A stretch of 64,000 nt of DNA, from positions 124,001 through 188,000 of the forward strand of contig NZ_SJRX01000003.1 of assembly GCF_004352845.1 (NCBI RefSeq), given 5' to 3'. A program made the position numbers and the translations under genes. This stretch comes from Luteimonas terricola. Lineage in GTDB: Bacteria > Pseudomonadota > Gammaproteobacteria > Xanthomonadales > Xanthomonadaceae. The notes under the pieces are model-generated. The model was not told the DNA's origin, did not search any database, and saw only the letters and a program-made list of their open reading frames with translations. Below are positions 16,015-24,613 of the stretch, piece by piece; positions within the stretch are counted from its first letter, which is position 1, and each line of letters starts with the position of its first letter.

Positions 16015-17220
16015 TCAGTCGATGCGCCAGGCGCTCAGGTCACCGTCGACGTCCTGGACCACGAGGATGCCGTCGGCCACCGCCGGGCGCCCTGCGATTG
16101 CCGAACGGCTGGCGCGGGTGCGGGCGGCGAACTCGCCGTCGGACAGCCGCATCCAGTGCAGGTAGCCTTCAAGGTCGCCGACCACCGCATAGTCGCCGTG
16201 GACCGCGGCCGGGGCCAGGTTGCGGCGCACCAGCGCCGGTTGCTGCCAATAGGACGTGCCCACGTACTTGTCGATGCCCCAGACCCTGCCCGCGGAATCG
16301 CTCACCACCAACCGGTCGCTGGCCACGCCGACGCCGCCGGCGCCGCCGCTCTCGGCCGCCCACAGCGGTCGCCCGGACGGCCCTTCGAAGGCCACCGTGC
16401 TGTTCTTGTAGCTGCTGGCGATCACGACAGCGCCATCCACCACCGGCGCGCCGTCGACGTCGGCCATGCGCTCGAGTTCGGTGCGGCCGTCAGCTATGCC
16501 GACCGGCTGCTCCCACGCCACCCGTCCGTCACTCAAGGCCAGCGCCAGCAGGCTGCCCTCGTCGGTGCCGATGAATGCGAAGCCCGGCGCCAGGGTCACC
16601 GGAGCGTTGCCACGCACGGTCAGCGGCGGGAGATCCTGGACCCAGAACCAGCGACGCTCGCCGCTGGCGGCATCCAGGGCCGTGACCCGGCCGTCGTTGG
16701 AACGCACGACCACCAGGCCCTGGCCCACGGCCGGCCGGGTGATCACCTCGTTGGGCACCGTGGCCGTCCAGCGCAACGCGCCGGTGGCGGCATCCAGCGC
16801 CACCACCTCGCCGTCGAGCGAACCGGCGACCACGAGTCCGTCGCCGGCGCCGGGACCACCCGACAGGCGCAGATCGGAGTCGTGGTGCCAGAGGCTGCGG
16901 CCGCTCTGCAGGTCGAAGGCGCGGACGCCGCCCTTCACCGAGGCCGCATAGACGTTGCCATCGGCAATGGTGGGCGCCTGGGCGACGCCAGTGCGGCCGT
17001 CACCCTTGCCGGCGCTCGCCGTCCAGATGCGGGAGGGCGTGGCCGAAGACTGGAAGTCGACAAGTTTGGCCGGCTCCGTGTCCGCCTTGTCGTCGTTGCT
17101 GCTGAACCAGCCACGCATGGTGCTGCAGCCGGTGGCCATGGCGATGCAGGCGAGCACCAGCATGGTCCTCGCGGCAATTCGTGCGTGGCGGTGCTGGCGG
17201 ATGGGCGGTACGACGGTCAT
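16015..17220 (-). CDS. bamB: Outer-membrane assembly lipoprotein BamB
   Basis: Beta-propeller lipoprotein of the BAM complex that supports insertion of outer-membrane proteins by BamA. 401 residues. The signal peptide ends in a lipobox with lipidated Cys32 (AMATGC). Repeated WD/PQQ-like blades follow ([18 protein letters not shown], then [30 protein letters not shown], then [11 protein letters not shown]). Starts at the ATG that overlaps the yfgM stop (ATGA). Length and gene order match BamB in other gammaproteobacteria. Confidence 0.95.
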   Translation of the reverse strand: MTVVPPIRQHRHARIAARTMLVLACIAMATGCSTMRGWFSSNDDKADTEPAKLVDFQSSATPSRIWTASAGKGDGRTGVAQAPTIADGNVYAASVKGGVRAFDLQSGRSLWHHDSDLRLSGGPGAGDGLVVAGSLDGEVVALDAATGALRWTATVPNEVITRPAVGQGLVVVRSNDGRVTALDAASGERRWFWVQDLPPLTVRGNAPVTLAPGFAFIGTDEGSLLALALSDGRVAWEQPVGIADGRTELERMADVDGAPVVDGAVVIASSYKNSTVAFEGPSGRPLWAAESGGAGGVGVASDRLVVSDSAGRVWGIDKYVGTSYWQQPALVRRNLAPAAVHGDYAVVGDLEGYLHWMRLSDGEFAARTRASRSAIAGRPAVADGILVVQDVDGDLSAWRID

Positions 17221-17861
17221 GGGGCCTGTTCCTCGCTGCGGTCGGGAGTACCGCCGGCGTCGATGAGCTTGATCTCGAGCAGGTGGCGCTGGGTCACGGC
17301 AGCTTCGTCGAGCACGGCGAGGGCCGCGGCGTAGGCGTCGCGCGCCTGCTCCGGGCGCCCGGCAGCGTACTCCGCGTCACCACGGACCTCGAGGCTGCCT
17401 GCGTCGTCGGCATCGCCAAGCGCAGCCAGTGCCTCGTCGGTCCTGCCGGCATCGACCAGCAGCACGGCAAGCCGGCGCGCAACCACGGCCGACAGCGTCG
17501 GCTCGCCATCGTCGATGGCCGACAGGGTGGCGATCGCGGCGTCGGTGTCGCCGGCTCCGACCTGGGCGGAGGCGAGGTCGAGTGCGACCAGGGTGCCGTA
17601 GATCCCGTCGTCGAGCCCGAAGCTTGCGGCCAGCGTGCGCGCCTTCTCGAGGTCGCCGGCGGCGATGCTGTCGTTGATCGCGGCGTAGGCCTCGCCGGTC
17701 GCGATGCGCTTGGCCTGCAGGTGGTCCTGCCACTTTCCGTATCCATAGACCAGGGCCAGCGCGACGGCAATACCTGCGATGACCCCGAAGGCGTTCTGGC
17801 GGATCCACTCGCGTACGCGTTCGCCCTGTTCGTGCTCATCGAGCAACTCGTCTACTGCCAT
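17217..17861 (-). CDS. yfgM: YfgM-like tetratricopeptide membrane protein
   Basis: 214 residues: a cytoplasmic N-terminus, a transmembrane segment at about 24-42 (FGVIAGIAVALALVYGYG), then a periplasmic alpha-helical TPR-like domain (AINDSIAAGDLEKARTLA, ALAALGDADDAGSLEVRGDA). In E. coli YfgM is an ancillary SecYEG/PpiD partner that helps hand over outer-membrane and periplasmic proteins. The 4-bp overlap with bamB fits that. The 130 bp upstream, before rodZ, are GC-rich and hold only a stem (CGGCCCG-CGAA-CGGGCCG, 17922-17939). Confidence 0.9.
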   Translation of the reverse strand: MAVDELLDEHEQGERVREWIRQNAFGVIAGIAVALALVYGYGKWQDHLQAKRIATGEAYAAINDSIAAGDLEKARTLAASFGLDDGIYGTLVALDLASAQVGAGDTDAAIATLSAIDDGEPTLSAVVARRLAVLLVDAGRTDEALAALGDADDAGSLEVRGDAEYAAGRPEQARDAYAAALAVLDEAAVTQRHLLEIKLIDAGGTPDRSEEQAP

Positions 17862-17991
17862 GTTCTTCCGATCATGCTGGGCGCCGCGCCGCCGTGGGGC
17901 GGGCGGACACCGGATTGGGAACGGCCCGCGAACGGGCCGCCGGTTTCATGCGCCGGGTCCGTTCCGGGCCGCCGCAGCCGCTGCGCCGGGC

Positions 17992-18807
17992 TCAGGGCCC
18001 TGGGGGCGCCAGCGAACCGTCAGAGGATACCGTAAAGCGGGCGACGTTCGCCCGCAGGTATGGGGAAATGTCCTGCTCGACGCCGTTGCGGCGCACGTCC
18101 ACGGCGCTGGCGTTGCCCAGTACCACGCCGCCCACCTCGCCCGCATCGAAGGCGCGCACTGCGCCGGCGTGCAGCAGGACCTGTTCGACCACGCTGCCGT
18201 CCGGGGCGGTGATTTCGACCCAGCTGTCCTCCGCCAGCCGCAGCTCCAGGCCGTTAGCCGCTGGCGGAACGAGCAGGACCGGCCTCTGCGCGACCGGGGC
18301 CATCGACGCCACCAGCGGCGTGGGCCCCCGGCTGCCCTGCGACACGGACGCGCCGGGAATCTCCACGGGCACATCAAGCGAGCCCGACACCGTGTCCTGC
18401 GACACCAGGTGCGGCTGCGTCGCCAGCCACACCGGCAGGGCGATGGCGGCGGTGATCACCACGTAGACCAGTCGGCGCGCCGACTGTTCGGCAATGATGC
18501 GCATCCGTGGCACGTAGGTGCGCGGCGTGAGTTCGACGGGGCGGATCGGGTCGACCCCCGAGGCGATGTGCACGGCTTCGGTGCCCAGGCCCAGCAGGCG
18601 CCCGTAGCTGCGCAATTGCCCGCGGATGAAGACCGGAGCGCCAAGGCGGCTCCAGTCCTCGGCTTCGAGCGATTCCACAACCCGCACCGGCATCCGCAGG
18701 CGGGTGGCGACATCGGGCACGGTCAGGCCCGCGGCCTCACGCGCAATGCGGAGGCGTTGGCCGCAGCCCTGGTTGGCGTCGGTCGTATTTTGATCTGGCG
18801 GCATCAT
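17992..18807 (-). CDS. rodZ: RodZ-like cytoskeletal helix-turn-helix membrane protein
   Basis: Links MreB to the cell-wall elongation machinery and helps set rod shape. 271 residues. Residues ~15-85 form an HTH (LRIAREAAGLTVPDVATRLR), a transmembrane segment spans ~112-129 (LVYVVITAAIALPVWLA), and the periplasmic part ends in a DUF4115-like beta domain (LRLAEDSWVEITAPDG). The gene is short of E. coli RodZ (337 aa), mainly because the periplasmic linker is reduced. Starts at the ATG overlapping pilF (ATGA); a second ATG follows directly. Part of ndk/rlmN-pilF-rodZ. Confidence 0.88.
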   Translation of the reverse strand: MMPPDQNTTDANQGCGQRLRIAREAAGLTVPDVATRLRMPVRVVESLEAEDWSRLGAPVFIRGQLRSYGRLLGLGTEAVHIASGVDPIRPVELTPRTYVPRMRIIAEQSARRLVYVVITAAIALPVWLATQPHLVSQDTVSGSLDVPVEIPGASVSQGSRGPTPLVASMAPVAQRPVLLVPPAANGLELRLAEDSWVEITAPDGSVVEQVLLHAGAVRAFDAGEVGGVVLGNASAVDVRRNGVEQDISPYLRANVARFTVSSDGSLAPPGP

Positions 18808-19628
18808 CGTGAGCGGCTGTCCCCGTGCAGCACTGCCTGCGCTTGCGGAAATTCCGTCCGCAGACGCTGAACATAACGAGCGGCGGCAGCCTTGTCGCCG
18901 AGCATTTCCTCGATTTGTGACGCAAGTAGTAACGTGGCGGGCGTTGCCCGTCCCGCATCGAGCCGCCGCTGCGAAAACGCCCGCGCCTCGAAATAGTCCC
19001 CTTGGCCGTAAAGATGCCGTGCCAGGGCCTCGAGCGCAACAGCATTCAGCGGATCCAGGCGCAGAGCGGCGCGCAGGTCACGCTCGGCCCGACCGGGCTG
19101 CCCGCCGTCCACGGCGCAGGCGCCGGCATTGGCCAGCGCCGACGCGGGGCTTGCGTAGCTGCGGTCGGCGAGCGCCCGATCGAACCAGGCCAGCGATTCG
19201 GCCGCATGGCCGTTGAGGCACAGCCAGCCGCCGTAGTTGTTGAGCGCGGGACCCGAATCCGGCGCCAGTTCGGCAGCCTTGCGGTAATGCACGCCCGCGG
19301 CATCGGCACGGCCCTGCTGCTCCAGCGCAAGCGCCATCAGGGTGTGGGCAAGTCCGTTGCGGTCGTCGATCTTCAGCGCCTTGCGCGCCTCGGCCTCGGC
19401 GTCCGCCGCCCGGCCCTGGTGCAGGGCCTGCTCGCCGCGCAGCAGGTGCGCGCGCACGCTGCCCGCGTTGCGTCCATCGCGATCACCGCCGCTGAAGTCG
19501 TAGGTTCGCGCTACCTGTTCGGAATCACCGCGCGCCGCACTCGGCTTGATGAAGCTCAGCCGCGAGCAGCCCGTGGCGAAGGCCACGGCCACCAGCAGCG
19601 ACGCGACGACAAGATCACGGCCGCGCAT
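18804..19628 (-). CDS. pilF: Type IV pilus biogenesis lipoprotein PilF (PilW)
   Basis: Outer-membrane pilotin-like lipoprotein needed for PilQ secretin assembly. 274 residues with signal peptide and lipobox AFATGC (lipidated Cys21). TPR repeats fill the rest ([60 protein letters not shown]). LNNYGGWLC is a PilF hallmark. The start overlaps the 3' end of rlmN by 14 bp and the end overlaps rodZ. It implies type IV pili, though no other pil gene is in the window. Confidence 0.93.
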   Translation of the reverse strand: MRGRDLVVASLLVAVAFATGCSRLSFIKPSAARGDSEQVARTYDFSGGDRDGRNAGSVRAHLLRGEQALHQGRAADAEAEARKALKIDDRNGLAHTLMALALEQQGRADAAGVHYRKAAELAPDSGPALNNYGGWLCLNGHAAESLAWFDRALADRSYASPASALANAGACAVDGGQPGRAERDLRAALRLDPLNAVALEALARHLYGQGDYFEARAFSQRRLDAGRATPATLLLASQIEEMLGDKAAAARYVQRLRTEFPQAQAVLHGDSRSR

Positions 19629-20769
19629 GGCTCCCCTCCCCGTCCGCCTCGAGCGTCCGGCGGAACTCGGCCTGCCGCCGGGTGCGGTCGGCGACCTGGC
19701 CCTTCAACTGGCCGCAGGCGGCATCGATGTCGTCGCCGCGGGTGCGGCGTACCGGCGCGATCATGCCGGCGATGTTGAGCTGCTTCTGGAACGCCCGGAT
19801 CACCGACTCGTCGGGGCGCTCGTAGCGCGTGCCCGGGAACGGGTTGAACGGGATCAGGTTGATCTTGGCGGCGTCCTTCATCTGCACCGCGCGATCGAAC
19901 GCGCGCAGCAGCTGGACCAGCTCGCGCGCATGCTCCGGCTGGTCGTTGACGCCCTTCATCAGCGTGTACTCGAAGGTCACCGACTCGCCCTTCTTGCGCA
20001 GCGCGTAGCGCACGCAGGCGGCCATGAGCTCGGCGATCGGATACTTCTTGTTGAGCGGCACCAGGGTCGTGCGCAGCGCGTCGGTGGGCGCATGCAGCGA
20101 CACCGCAAGCGAGACGTCGCTCTCTTCGGCCAGGCGGTCGATCATCGGCACCATGCCCGCCGTCGACAGGGTTACGCGCTTGTTGGCCAGGCCGTAGCCG
20201 AGGTCGTCGCGCATCACGCTCATGGCGCGCACGACGTTGTCGAAATTCGCCAGCGGCTCGCCCATGCCCATCATGACCACGTTGGTCAGGCGGCGCTGCT
20301 TGTGCGGGATGTTGCCCAGGTGCTTCGCCGCCACCCAGACCTGACCGATGATCTCGGCGGTCGACAGGTTGCGGTTGAAGCCCTGCGTGGCGGTTGAACA
20401 AAATGTGCAGTTGAGCGCGCAGCCCACCTGCGAGGACACACACAGCGTGCCGCGCCCCTTGTCGGGGATGTAGACGGCCTCGATGGCGTTCTTGCCATCC
20501 ATGCCCAGCAGCCACTTGTGGGTCCCGTCGGTCGAGGCCTTGTCGAAATGCACCTGAGGCACGATGACTTCCGCGCGCTCCTGCAGCTTGGCGCGCAGCG
20601 CCTTGCCCAGGTCGGTCATTTCATCGAAGTCGGTGACGTGGCGGTGGTGGATCCACTTCATCACCTGGTGCGCACGGAAGCGCTGCTCGCCGAGTTCATC
20701 GGCGAAAAAGCGCTCCAGCCCCGCTCGGTCGAGGTCCAGGAGGTTCTGCTTGGGAGCTGTTTCGGTCAC
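19615..20769 (-). CDS. rlmN: 23S rRNA (adenine2503-C2)/tRNA (adenine37-C2) methyltransferase
   Basis: Radical-SAM methyltransferase. 384 residues. The cluster motif is Cys117-x3-Cys121-x2-Cys124 in [20 protein letters not shown] binds SAM, and a conserved Cys near 360 (DIDAACGQL) is the methyl-carrying residue expected in this family. The start is GTG at 20769 ([18 protein letters not shown]), matching family N-termini. It lies downstream of ndk with an inverted-repeat element between them. Confidence 0.95.
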   Translation of the reverse strand: MTETAPKQNLLDLDRAGLERFFADELGEQRFRAHQVMKWIHHRHVTDFDEMTDLGKALRAKLQERAEVIVPQVHFDKASTDGTHKWLLGMDGKNAIEAVYIPDKGRGTLCVSSQVGCALNCTFCSTATQGFNRNLSTAEIIGQVWVAAKHLGNIPHKQRRLTNVVMMGMGEPLANFDNVVRAMSVMRDDLGYGLANKRVTLSTAGMVPMIDRLAEESDVSLAVSLHAPTDALRTTLVPLNKKYPIAELMAACVRYALRKKGESVTFEYTLMKGVNDQPEHARELVQLLRAFDRAVQMKDAAKINLIPFNPFPGTRYERPDESVIRAFQKQLNIAGMIAPVRRTRGDDIDAACGQLKGQVADRTRRQAEFRRTLEADGEGSHARP

Positions 20770-20791
20770 GGGCCTTCAAAGGTCAAGAGCA

Positions 20792-20925
20792 TTTGCCACG
20801 GATTACGCGGATCAAGAGCACATCCACGCGGATAGAGCGAAAAGCAGGTGGGCCGAAAAGGCTTTTCACCTCTGATCTTGCTGTTGCTTGATCCGCGTCA
20901 TCCGCGTAGATCCGTGGCAAAAAAA
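20792..20925. repeat. Inverted-repeat element, copy 2 (phased CGCGGAT words)
   Basis: Related to the element at 5051-5225. The left arm starts TTTGCCACGGAT and carries CGCGGAT at 20806 and 20827 (a 21-bp step, as if one unit were lost). The right arm carries ATCCGCG at 20891 and 20900 and ATCCGTG at 20910, ending GGCAAAAAAA. The centre differs from copy 1 and holds GAAAAGC/GCTTTTC and AGGTG/CACCT pairs. It fills the gap between the ndk stop and the rlmN start. The right arm's final A-tract overlaps the ndk stop region. Confidence 0.75.
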
Positions 20926-21351
20926 TCAACGAACGTAAACGTCGGTTGACGGGAAGAAGTACGCGATCTCGACGGCGGCGGTTTCGGCGGCGTCGGAGCC
21001 GTGCACGGCGTTGGCATCGATGGAATCGGCGAAGTCGGCGCGGATGGTGCCGGCGGCGGCTTCCTTCGGGTTGGTGGCGCCCATCAGGTCGCGGTGCTTG
21101 AGGACAGCACCCTCGCCCTCGAGGACCTGGATCATCACCGGGCCGCTGATCATGAAGTCGACCAGGGCCTTGAAGAACGGACGCTCGCGGTGCACGGCAT
21201 AGAAGCCTTCGGCCTCGGCGCGCGACAGCTGCTTCATCTTGGCGGCGGCGACCTTCAGGCCGGCCTTTTCAAAACGGGAGTAGATTTCGCCGATGACGTT
21301 CTTGGCGACGGCATCGGGCTTGATGATGGACAGGGTGCGCTCCAGCGCCAT
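20926..21351 (-). CDS. ndk: Nucleoside diphosphate kinase
   Basis: Exchanges the gamma-phosphate between NTPs and NDPs through a phosphohistidine. 141 residues, the usual bacterial length. The N-terminus [18 protein letters not shown] is diagnostic, the catalytic His117 is in NAVHGSDA, and FRFP-like contacts are present. The start is the ATG before ALERTLSII. The upstream region holds a TAGAAT box and a terminator-like hairpin in the likely leader. Same strand as rlmN. Confidence 0.97.
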   Translation of the reverse strand: MALERTLSIIKPDAVAKNVIGEIYSRFEKAGLKVAAAKMKQLSRAEAEGFYAVHRERPFFKALVDFMISGPVMIQVLEGEGAVLKHRDLMGATNPKEAAAGTIRADFADSIDANAVHGSDAAETAAVEIAYFFPSTDVYVR

Positions 21352-21404
21352 GGGATTCTCCGGATTGCGGGGCCGGCCATCCAGGGCACGGCGTCCAAGG
21401 TAAC

Positions 21405-21432
21405 AGAAAAACCCACGCCGGGGCGCGGGTTT
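21405..21432 (-). terminator. Terminator-like hairpin in the probable ndk leader
   Basis: On the minus strand AAACCCGCG pairs with CGTGGGTTT (9 bp, one G-T) around CCCCGG, followed by a T-rich tail. It lies between a TAGAAT box (21452-21457) and the ndk start, so it would sit inside the leader. It could be an attenuator, or stop antisense transcription from the psrA side. Confidence 0.5.
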
Positions 21433-21503
21433 AGCCGACAAGGCTGCAGTAATTCTAACGGATCGAACACGATGCCTGCACGGATTTTCGCAATGCCCCG
21501 ACG

Positions 21504-21534
21504 TTGACCTGTCGCCGCGACTGCCCCTAGTATC
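21504..21534 (+). promoter_or_regulatory. Promoter of the psrA-like gene
   Basis: TTGACC (21504-21509) and TAGTAT (21529-21534) are 19 bp apart, slightly long. The palindromic operator begins directly after the -10 box, over the expected start point. Confidence 0.55.
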
Positions 21535-21548
21535 CAAACAAGCGTTTG
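21535..21548. promoter_or_regulatory. PsrA-type operator
   Basis: CAAAC-AAGC-GTTTG is a perfect 5-bp inverted repeat with a 4-bp spacer. It matches the Pseudomonas PsrA consensus, (G/C)AAAC-N2-4-GTTT(G/C). It sits just after the -10 box and 24 bp before the psrA-like start codon, consistent with autorepression. Confidence 0.75.
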
Positions 21549-21572
21549 ATTCAGGCAGGCCTGCACCGCCCC

Positions 21573-22190
21573 ATGGCAAGTAGACAATTTTCGACCAAGG
21601 ACCGGATCCTCGGCGCCGCCGAGGAACTGTTCGCCCAGCACGGCTTCGGCGGCACCTCGCTGCGCCAGGTGACCGGCCGGGCGGACGTCAACATCGCCGC
21701 GGTCAACTACCACTTCGGCAGCAAGGAAAACCTCATCAACGAGGTCTTCCGCCGGCGCATGGACGAAATGAGCGGGCAGCGGCTGGCGATGCTGGAGCAG
21801 GCGCGCCGTGACCATCCGGGCGACCTGGAACCGGTGCTGTCCGCCTTCGTCGAGCCGGCGCTGGCGCTGGCTCGCGACCGCCAGGGCGGCGTCGCCTTCA
21901 TCCGGGTCATCGCCCGCGCCTACGCCGAAAAGAACGACGGCCTGCGCAAATTCCTGTCGGAGCAGTACGGCCACGTGCCGCGCGAGTTCGCGCGCGCGAT
22001 CGCCGAGTGCGTGCCGCACCTCGACAAGGAGCAGCTGTACTGGCGGTTGGACTTCCTGTCCGGAGCCCTGACCTATGCCATGTCCGATTTCGGGCTGATC
22101 AAGCGACCCGCCGGGGTCAGCGAGATCGCCCACCGCAAGCGCGCGGCAGAGGAGCTGATCCGCTTCACGGCCGCTGGCATCAAGAGCTGA
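21573..22190 (+). CDS. psrA: TetR-family PsrA-like regulator of fatty-acid oxidation
   Basis: Expected to repress itself and beta-oxidation genes and be released by long-chain fatty acids or acyl-CoAs, as in Pseudomonas. 205 residues. The TetR helix-turn-helix lies at ~10-57 ([20 protein letters not shown], then [20 protein letters not shown]), close to PsrA of P. aeruginosa. The C-terminal ligand domain has RRFLSEQYG-like and [19 protein letters not shown] segments, again PsrA-like. The start is the ATG of [10 protein letters not shown]; a TTG at 21546 falls inside the operator. The gene ends 30 bp before the fused beta-oxidation gene. Confidence 0.85.
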   Translation: MASRQFSTKDRILGAAEELFAQHGFGGTSLRQVTGRADVNIAAVNYHFGSKENLINEVFRRRMDEMSGQRLAMLEQARRDHPGDLEPVLSAFVEPALALARDRQGGVAFIRVIARAYAEKNDGLRKFLSEQYGHVPREFARAIAECVPHLDKEQLYWRLDFLSGALTYAMSDFGLIKRPAGVSEIAHRKRAAEELIRFTAAGIKS

Positions 22191-22220
22191 ACAAACTTAT
22201 GTATCAAGGAGTTGTATAAC

Positions 22221-24593
22221 ATGTCTGAGAAACTGCTTGTGCGTCGGGCCGCAGTCCTCGGCGCCGGTGTGATGGGGGCGCAGATTGCCGCCCACCTCAC
22301 CAATGCCGGCGTCGACACCGTGCTGTTCGATCTCCCGGCCAAGGAGGGCGAGCCCAACGGCGTCGTCAATCGCGCCATTGCCAGCCTCGGCAAGCTCAGT
22401 CCCGCGCCGCTGGCCTCGAAATCGCTGGCTGCGGCCATCAGGCCCGCCAACTACGAGCTGGGGCTGAAGCGGCTCAAGGACTGCGACCTGGTGATCGAGG
22501 CCATCGCCGAGCGCATGGACTGGAAGCAGGAGCTCTACGAGAAGATCGCCCCCTTCGTGGCCGACCACGCGGTGCTCGCCAGCAATACGTCGGGCCTGGG
22601 CATCAACAAGCTGGCCGAGGTACTGCCGGAAAAGCTGCGCTCCCGCTTCTGCGGCGTGCACTTCTTCAACCCGCCGCGCTACATGCACCTGGCCGAGCTG
22701 ATCCCGGCGCGCACCACCGACAAGGCGGTGCTGCAGGGGCTCGAGACCTTCCTCACCACGACGCTTGGCAAGGGCGTGGTCTACGCCCGCGACACGCCGA
22801 ACTTCATCGGCAACCGCATCGGCGTGTTCTCGATCCTGGCCACCATCCACCACACCGCCGAAACCGGCCTGGGCTTCGACGAGGTCGATGCGCTGACCGG
22901 CCCCCTCGCGGGACGGCCGAAGTCGGCGACCTACCGCACATCCGACGTGGTCGGCCTGGACACCATGGCCCACGTCATCAAGACCATGGCCGACACCCTT
23001 CCCGACGACCCCTGGCACAGATACTTCAAGTCGCCGAAGTGGCTCGCGGGCCTGGTCGAAAAGGGCGCGCTGGGCCAGAAGGCTGGCGCCGGCATCTTCC
23101 GCAAGGTCGGCAAGGACATCATGGTCCTGGACCTGGAAAAGCAGGACTACCGCCCCGCCGACCGCAAGGCCGCCGACGAGCTGGTCGCCATCCTGAAGAC
23201 GAAGGACCCGGTGGAGAAGTTCGCCGCCCTGCGCGCGAGCAGCCATCCGCAGGCGAAGTTCCTTTGGGCGGTGTTCCGCGACCTGTTCCACTACTCCGCC
23301 TACCACCTGGCCGACATCGCCGAGACCGCGCGCGACGTCGACCTGGCCATCCGCTGGGGCTACGGCTGGTCGCTGGGTCCGTTCGAGACCTGGCAGGCCG
23401 CAGGCTGGAAGCAGGTGGCGCAGTGGATCGCCGACGACATCGTCGCCGGCAAGGCGATGAGCGACGCGCCGCTGCCGGACTGGGTGTTCGACGGGCGCGA
23501 CGGCGTGCACTCGGCCGAAGGCAGCTACAGCCCCGGCAAGAATGCCCGCCTGCCCCGCTCCGCCCTGCCCGTCTACAAGCGCCAGCGCTTCCCCGATCCG
23601 CTGCTGGGCGAGTCCTTCGCCAAGGGCGAGACGGTGTTCGAGAACGACGGCATCCGCATGTGGACCGACGGCGACGACATCGCCGTGGCCTCGTTCAAGA
23701 CCAAGATGCATACCGTCTCCGACAATGTCCTGGACGGCCTGCAGGAAGCCGTGGCGCGCGCCGAGCGCGACTTCGCAGGGCTGGTGGTCTGGCAGCCCAG
23801 GGAGCCCTTCTCCGCCGGCGCGGACCTTGCTGGTGCCCTGGGCCTGCTGCAGGCCGGAAAGGTGGACGCGTTCGAGGCGATGGTCGCCAATTTCCAGGCC
23901 ACCAGCCAGAGCATCAAGTACTCGCTGGTGCCGGTGGTGGCCGCGGTGCGCGGCCTGGCGCTGGGCGGCGGCTGCGAGTTCCAGATGCACTCGGCACGCA
24001 CGGTCGCGCACCTGGAAAGCTACATCGGGCTGGTCGAAGCCGGTGTCGGCCTGCTGCCGGCAGGCGGTGGCCTGAAGGAGCTGGCCGTGCGGGCCTCCGA
24101 GGCCGCTGGCGCGAACGGTGACGTGTTCGCCGAGCTGAAGGGCGTGTTCGAGACGGTGGCGATGGCCAAGGTCTCGGCCTCCGCGGTCGAGGCGAAGGAA
24201 CTCGGCCTGCTGCGCGCCGGCGACCAGGTCGTCTTCAACGCCCACGAGCTGCTGCACGTGGCCCGCGGCCAGGCGCGGGCACTGGCTGACGCCGGTTACC
24301 GTCCGCCGATGCCGGCCCGCCGCGTGCGCGTGGTCGGCGACGTGGGCATCGCCACCTTCCGCATGCTGCTGGAAAACATGCTCGAGGGCCGCTTCATCAG
24401 CGAGTACGACTACGAGATCGCCACCCGCATCGCCACCGTGGTGAGCGGCGGCGATGTCGACCGCAACGCCGTGGTCGACGAGGACTGGCTGCTGCGGCTG
24501 GAGCGCCAGCACTTCGTCGAGCTCGCGCAGCAGGAAAAGACCCAGGCCCGCATCGCGCACATGCTCAAGACCGGCAAGCCGCTGCGCAACTGA
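22221..24593 (+). CDS. 3-hydroxyacyl-CoA dehydrogenase/enoyl-CoA hydratase (FadN-type fusion)
   Basis: Catalyses hydration and dehydrogenation of beta-oxidation in one chain. 790 residues. The NAD-binding dehydrogenase is N-terminal (AAVLGAGVMGAQIAAHL at ~9-25, then HFFNPPRYMHLAELIP and DTPNFIGNRIG). The crotonase domain is C-terminal (REPFSAGADL, then RGLALGGGCEFQMHSAR near 577). That order is the reverse of E. coli FadB and matches Bacillus FadN (789 aa). AAGGAG lies 9 bp before the ATG; an upstream TTG (22212) is not needed. Followed after 20 bp by its thiolase; both are probably under the PsrA-like regulator. Confidence 0.92.
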   Translation: MSEKLLVRRAAVLGAGVMGAQIAAHLTNAGVDTVLFDLPAKEGEPNGVVNRAIASLGKLSPAPLASKSLAAAIRPANYELGLKRLKDCDLVIEAIAERMDWKQELYEKIAPFVADHAVLASNTSGLGINKLAEVLPEKLRSRFCGVHFFNPPRYMHLAELIPARTTDKAVLQGLETFLTTTLGKGVVYARDTPNFIGNRIGVFSILATIHHTAETGLGFDEVDALTGPLAGRPKSATYRTSDVVGLDTMAHVIKTMADTLPDDPWHRYFKSPKWLAGLVEKGALGQKAGAGIFRKVGKDIMVLDLEKQDYRPADRKAADELVAILKTKDPVEKFAALRASSHPQAKFLWAVFRDLFHYSAYHLADIAETARDVDLAIRWGYGWSLGPFETWQAAGWKQVAQWIADDIVAGKAMSDAPLPDWVFDGRDGVHSAEGSYSPGKNARLPRSALPVYKRQRFPDPLLGESFAKGETVFENDGIRMWTDGDDIAVASFKTKMHTVSDNVLDGLQEAVARAERDFAGLVVWQPREPFSAGADLAGALGLLQAGKVDAFEAMVANFQATSQSIKYSLVPVVAAVRGLALGGGCEFQMHSARTVAHLESYIGLVEAGVGLLPAGGGLKELAVRASEAAGANGDVFAELKGVFETVAMAKVSASAVEAKELGLLRAGDQVVFNAHELLHVARGQARALADAGYRPPMPARRVRVVGDVGIATFRMLLENMLEGRFISEYDYEIATRIATVVSGGDVDRNAVVDEDWLLRLERQHFVELAQQEKTQARIAHMLKTGKPLRN

Positions 24594-24613
24594 CCGCCAA
24601 GGAACCAAAGATC

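Noticed and set aside
17922-17939. CGGCCCG-CGAA-CGGGCCG stem as terminator between rodZ and yfgM
   Set aside because: No T tract on either strand; such short stems are frequent in DNA of this composition.
22190-22221. Second PsrA operator in front of the fused beta-oxidation gene
   Set aside because: ACAAACTTATG has one half-site only (CAAAC) and no GTTTG partner within 4 bp.
22197-24608. 803-residue open frame antisense to the beta-oxidation fusion
   Set aside because: Composition (many His, Gln, Val, Gly, no domain) is a codon-shadow pattern; the plus-strand gene has clear catalytic motifs and a ribosome binding site.
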